A stretch of DNA of 64,000 bases from Ophiura sarsii (taxonomy: Eukaryota; Echinodermata; Ophiuroidea; Amphilepidida; Ophiuridae): NCBI GenBank assembly GCA_035610835.1, contig CM069455.1, positions 19,481,874 to 19,545,873 on the forward strand, given 5' to 3'. Under the pieces are notes generated by a model. That model saw only the letters and a program-made list of their open reading frames with translations. It was not told the origin of the DNA and made no database searches. A program made the translations under genes and the position numbers. This document shows, piece by piece, positions 59,264 to 64,000 of this stretch. Position 1 is the stretch's first letter. Each line of letters starts with the position of its first letter.

Positions 59264-60290
59264 CTACCGTCTGATTTTCTTGAAAGCAGAATGTTGGCCT
59301 CATGCGTTGAATAAATGAAATGTTATGTATTTTCCTGTTTTGAAAACATCATCACATTTCCACAGACGACGGTGGACACGAACGGCCGTTAATTTTGAAT
59401 TTCCGTTGGTTTCAATGTAACAATGGATTTTGATTATATGACCCCATACAATTCATCACACGTTGGAACTAAATTATTTCATCCTAAAACCACTGTGGAT
59501 GGCTAACCATCCGCAGTTTCAGTATCATTTTTTGAATTTAAACCGTTGTTAAGCGTTCGTCCCATTCACTTGATCACGTAACCTCGTTCGCATATTTTAA
59601 CCTGAATATTTGTGAATACGCCCGTGTCCAGCGTCGTCTGCATTTCCATCTTAAATGTGAATGTCGCCCTCTAGAGTTAAGTAATAGAAATGCTGGCATA
59701 ATCCTGTTATACCCTACACACCTACATCGGTAGTATGCGTCGTTCTTAAAATCATGCACTATGAATACCTCTGTGAAGGGTATAACAGAATTACTCCGAA
59801 ATGCTACGTTATGTGTTATAATTTTTAAAACAAAGCAGGATGTCTTTGTTCAACAGAGGGCGGTTGTACGGGATTTGTTTAAAGATTCCCTCTCTCCCTG
59901 AAATGTGAACGTTGCCATTAGATTTGCATTATAAAGTTGCTACTTTATTAACTATTTTTTAAAACAAAGGAGGGTGTTCTTTTCAAACAGAGGGCGGCAC
60001 TGCATACAAGGCAAATTTGTGTGCGATTTGAATATACCAATATTAACTGTTAATCAAGAAAACAAATACATAACAATAGCACTAAAGTACGCGAAGTGAA
60101 ATTCTAGGATGCTAAGGTAGGCCAATGCTTTACTAAGGATTAGAAAGTGCAAAACATTCTTCGCAGCGCTGTACTGCATACAATGCGAAATTGATACGTG
60201 AACGACTGAACACATGAACGAAGGCGAGAATACGTGAATAAAATCAAGTCACTCACTGTTAGTGATTACGAACCAAACAGACAGCAGAAC
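59264..60290 (+). repeat. Large repeat family F, copy 2
   Basis: It is the counterpart of 32838-33700 in the same orientation. It carries an extra segment around 59355-59640, the 103-bp insertion below and a short 31-bp insertion near 59870. It lacks the 33091-33353 insertion. Confidence 0.9.
59695..59797. mobile_element. 103-bp MITE with 8-bp target duplication
   Basis: The ends GGCATAATCCTGTTATACCC and GGGTATAACAGAATTACTCC are imperfect inverted repeats. It is flanked by gaaatgct at 59687-59694 and 59798-59805. The related sequence at 32970-32985 has a single gaaatgct and no insertion. Confidence 0.9.
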
Positions 60291-60545
60291 ACTCAGGGCC
60301 GTCAGATGGGGGGGGGGGGGGGGGTGCGTTGGGTGCGGACGCACCCCCCTGGATTTAAAAAAAAAAAATTGTTAATGTAAAAATTGCGTTTTTCTTATAG
60401 TTTCAAATTTCAATGATAGTAAAACTACTCATAAAACATTGACTACAGTGCTTTTTGGACTGCGGAATTTTGTGTCCGTGCGAAACATTTTGACGTGCGA
60501 ATTTTTTTAACTTCAACCCCCCCCCCCCCCCCCCCCCCCCCCCCA
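60289..60545 (+). repeat. G/C-tract repeat family B, copy 4
   Basis: It has a G tract at 60309-60322, 'gactacagtgctttttggac', 'ttttgtgtccgtgcgaaa' and 'gacgtgcgaattttttt' in the family order, then a C tract of about 26 (60519-60544). Confidence 0.75.
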
Positions 60546-60777
60546 AGCAAACGATGCTAATACACCTACGACGTCACCCACATTAAATTGAAGACTGAAA
60601 CAATCATTGTAAACCAAACTAAAACAATCCAAACATCACGCCCCCCCCCCGTTTTTTCTTTTTTATTGTCATCACAAATACAAATACTTACCCTTTCGTC
60701 GATGTGCCAGTCACAAACACAATTTACTAACCCACTGACCCTCCACCTCTCCTGGGTTTGTGCCGGTGTGTACGAGG

Positions 60778-61716
60778 GTTGGTCATTAAGTTATAAAAGT
60801 GATCATGGTATGGGATGCATGAGTAATTCTATTGCGCGATAGTGTGATCAATACAAAGTATGAACCTTTGTCTTTCAAACAATGCACTTTTGGACTTTTA
60901 AGTATGAATTATGACGTCACAGCATTAGCTTAAAGGAAGTAAACTCTGGACACTGCCTGACATCTGTCAATATTTAGCTGGATATGAAATAGGTTGAAAT
61001 ATGGGTCGATAGATACGTTTGCGTATATCTCGGCAATTCAAGCAAGTTGTGGCAGCCATATTTGATTGATAAGTTCATGTATATCTTAATTTTGATTATC
61101 AACATAATTATTCACATTGATTTAAGCAATTTTCAATGTTTCTGATTAGATTTTGAAGGCACAGTTCAAAATTATCTGCTGTCTTCGCATGCGCATATTT
61201 TCTGTAGGTTTCATGTGAACAAGTTCCGATAATTAGGTAACTATCTAATGGAATCGCCCAAACTGGTTAATTTCTTGGATTTGTCCTCATTTTTTTCAAT
61301 GGAAAAGGGCTATTTGAAATACTGATATTTGTGTACTTTTTATTCAATTGCTTTTCTTTACTTTTTCCTCTTATACTACATATTTCAAATTTGACAGGGA
61401 TTAAATTTATTATCTTAGGTATCATATTCATGCCACAAAAATGGGATTTACCTGCTTCTGGTGTCATGTTATGCAATCTTCTTACCACGTGTTTCTTACA
61501 AACATTTCAAATTTCCCGCCAAATAATTGATTTAGCAGCGTCCAAAGTGTACTTACTTTAGGCTAATGCTATGACGTCATAGTTCATACTTAGAATCCAA
61601 AAGTGCATTGTTGGAAAGACGAAGGTTCATACTTTGTATTGAGTAACACTATCTCTCAATAGAATTACTCATGCATCCCATACCATAATCACTTTCATAT
61701 GAGATTGGTATCATGG
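60778..61716. mobile_element. Inverted-repeat element of about 0.94 kb
   Basis: Arms of about 140 bp pair: 'catggtatgggatgcatgag' near 60804 with 'ctcatgcatcccataccata' near 61667, and 'acaatgcacttttgga' with 'tccaaaagtgcattgt'. Small indels occur between the arms. The interior (60940-61560) has no transposase. The 76-codon ORF at 61331 has no recognised domain. Confidence 0.8.
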
Positions 61717-62599
61717 CGACTAAACAAAGAATTCAAGATGGAAAACCAAGTACGTTATGGCTTATCAAACAATTAAATATGTTCTATGGGCCCGACGAAC
61801 CCATAATTTCTTGGTTTTTTTTATGGAGGTGGGTTTGGAAATTAGTGTAAAATTTGAAACAAATTGACAAATTTGAAGAAAAAAGACACATTTTGAAAAC
61901 AATTGAACATTTTTGTACATTAATAACAACCAATGACTTTTACATTTGGAATTAAAATAAAACATGAACACTTGAACTTGAAATTTAAAGACCTGAGCGT
62001 AAGAAGTGAACAGAAAGTGTTATTGCATTGAAACTTGCATGGATTTTTGGTAAATTTAAGTTTCATTACACATAGGAGTTCTTGACAATCATGACGTTTT
62101 GTTCAAAATAAGTATTAATAAAATGTATTGATTTTTACCTTTGTCATTTCTTGCGCTCAGATTGGATCCATGGATAATTATCATATTTAAAGATATCAGA
62201 ATTAATAATATTGGGTGGTTTCTTTTTAATATTCGGAAAAATGTATCCGTCGGGCTCATAGAACAGGGTGTTTTCGTCGCCATGACGAAAAGGATTACAA
62301 CTTTAAAGTAATCATGCATTTGTAGAAGGTTGTTTACCTCTCAGCAATTTTCTAATCAAGTAGTTACATTTTATTGGACTCGTTAAAAGGCCCTTTTGAT
62401 CATATATATATATAAACATACATTTAACACAATTAGTAACTGACCAGGTGATAAATGTGCTTTTACCTCAAACACTATGACTCCTATATAGACATTATTG
62501 AGTTTAAATTATAAAGTTGTTGAGAATGGTTGATTATTTAGGAAGTTACAATCCCAAATGTAATTTCAAGTACGATTTTCATTTTCGAACCTTTGTTTT
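61717..62599. other. Unassigned AT-rich stretch
   Basis: No recognised feature. Confidence 0.45.
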
Positions 62600-62690
62600 T
62601 CTGCCCGCGGACTCGAACCGGCAAATGATTGATTACTTGTATTAGTAGTGCTAATTCACTTGCCCAGGTTGTTGGGTAGTCGGCCGGCCG
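62600..62690 (-). repeat. tRNA-derived SINE head
   Basis: On the minus strand an A-box-like TGGGCAAGTGAATTAGC (62650-62666) is followed by a B-box GGTTCGAGTCC (62609-62619). The spacing is tRNA-like, but no cloverleaf can be closed, so this is a SINE or tRNA relic. Confidence 0.55.
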
Positions 62691-62734
62691 CATTGGTACG
62701 AGTTGCATTGGTACGGTTGATCTATTACATCACA

Positions 62735-62945
62735 CACGCTTTACTCTCTTAATGTAAACGAGTGAAATTGTCACTCGTGGTTCAGAGTGAAGTCATTGTC
62801 ACTCGTAAAGAGTGAGTTTTCACTCGGTGTCGAGTGACTTTTCATTCTGTGCGGTTGATGAGTTCAGAGTGAAATTATTGTCACTCGAAAAGATTGATTT
62901 TCACTCTGTGTCGAGTGACTTTTCACTCTGTGCGAGTGATCAGTT
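62735..62945. repeat. GAGTGA/TCACTC motif array
   Basis: About ten GAGTGA and eight TCACTC words alternate in about 210 bp ('gagtgaaattgtcactcg', 'gtcgagtgacttttcactct'), forming two tandem halves of about 100 bp. The array resembles the other motif-array elements, but no terminal repeat was found. Confidence 0.75.
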
Positions 62946-63234
62946 GTACCAGATTTAAATAATTTGAGAGCCGGAACACAATCAAATAGAAAAATATTCA
63001 AACACTCAAAATATTCTTTATTTTATTAAATTTAAACAATATTGATGTGATAATTAATGAAGATATCAATGTTTATTGTTTCTGTAATAATTTTAAAGTC
63101 CAAATAATGATTAAATATAATAAATAACATTAATGAAACGCGTAAAGACATCATCGATAAAAAACACCATAGAAAGTAGAGTTAGATACTTTTACATAGA
63201 GAAATATCATGTTAATATATGATATCGTTTCACT

Positions 63235-63720
63235 ACACACTTAAAAATAGGTAGTCAAAATTTGACTACTTTCTGTAGTCATTTTCAAATGACCCCTTAG
63301 TAAGTCATATATGACCCTTAATAAGTCAAATATGACTGCATACGGGGTTGATCTTTATATTTTGATTTCGTATGAATTAAAAATAACTATATGAATGAAG
63401 TCATATTTGACTTCTATTAAAAAGTCATTTTAAAACAACCCCCATTTGACCCCCATACAGGGTTCTTCATCTTTTGACTTGGTATGAAGTGGAAAATGAC
63501 TATGTTAACATAGTAGTAATTTGACTGGTTTGGGGGGTCACTTTGGAATAGCCCTGGATGTAGTTAATTTGACCACCATACGGGGTTGATATTTGCCTTT
63601 CGACTTTGAATGTAGTTAAATTCGACTTTGTATGTAGTTAATAATAACTAGGTCTATATGGAGTTACAATTTAACTGCAGCAAAAGTCATCGTCAAAATG
63701 ACTACCATGCCAGTCAAATA
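63235..63720. repeat. AGTCAAA/TTTGACT motif array
   Basis: It starts 'cactacacacttaaaaatag' and then has more than twenty copies of 'agtcaaa', 'tttgact' and 'atgactt' variants, plus 'catacggggttgat' repeated three times. The start resembles the TACACT-type ends of other arrays here. A matching right end is not seen before the window edge. Confidence 0.65.
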
Positions 63721-64000
63721 TTAAATATTTTATGAATATTTTTGACATAACAATAGCTCAATCCTTCAACCAATTCAAAGAATAACAGCACATATTATTT
63801 CCATGTATTCAATTTCATCTACAATAATATGAAATTTAATTAAACACTATTTGAAAAACATGTCTCACAACGCCGGCGTCTTGATTAGGCAAATCATCTC
63901 ACAACTAACGTGAATAACACCATGGAAAGTCGATTCGTAGGATAGTATACTGGTACATATCTAACCAAAAGAATTTAAGACATCACTGCTTGATGGCAGT

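Overview
This is eukaryotic, animal-type DNA: AT-rich, gene-poor and dominated by transposable-element debris, with one recognisable multi-exon gene on the minus strand. EGF modules on separate phase 1-1 exons, a Penelope-like element, an RLE-type LINE, CR1/Jockey-like LINEs, a DD41D mariner, hAT and TTA-flanked DNA elements and tRNA-derived SINE heads fit a marine invertebrate. A hemichordate, echinoderm or cephalochordate is plausible, but the species cannot be fixed from the sequence. There is no prokaryotic gene organisation, and nearly all short ORFs here are noise.

Layout. 1-8.5 kb: three copies of a dispersed repeat, a small hAT element, a decayed DD41D mariner with about 200-bp inverted repeats, and the C-terminal GIY-YIG part of a Penelope-like element split by a second mariner. 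8.5-15.4 kb: a nearly identical head-to-tail duplication (units 3,176 and 3,715 bp) whose copies differ mainly by one 540-bp indel. 15.4-22.1 kb: two large elements with inverted termini, each packed with its own short motif (AACGTAATAAAC; TTGAACAAC), with a SINE head between them. 22.1-35 kb: minisatellites, long palindromes, a 100-N assembly gap, a TTA-flanked element and several repeat families that reappear near 55-60 kb.

36.8-49.8 kb (minus): the 3' part of a gene. Three tandem 114-bp EGF exons (49.8, 47.8, 47.1 kb) join in phase to two exons (38.4 and 37.1 kb) encoding a C-terminal domain with the look of a secreted protein, then a stop. The last exon has a decayed tandem copy beside it, split by a hAT-like insertion. 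A further candidate exon lies at 54.3 kb. The introns hold LINE fragments, TTA-flanked elements and a long-inverted-repeat element.

52.9-64 kb: another motif-array element, strong hairpins, and a 360-bp-period tandem repeat whose two units each carry a type I hammerhead ribozyme core on the minus strand. This looks like a metazoan retrozyme or a Penelope-type terminal repeat and is the most interesting item in the window. Duplicated repeat blocks, a small element with an empty-site counterpart, and two more motif-array elements reach the right edge.
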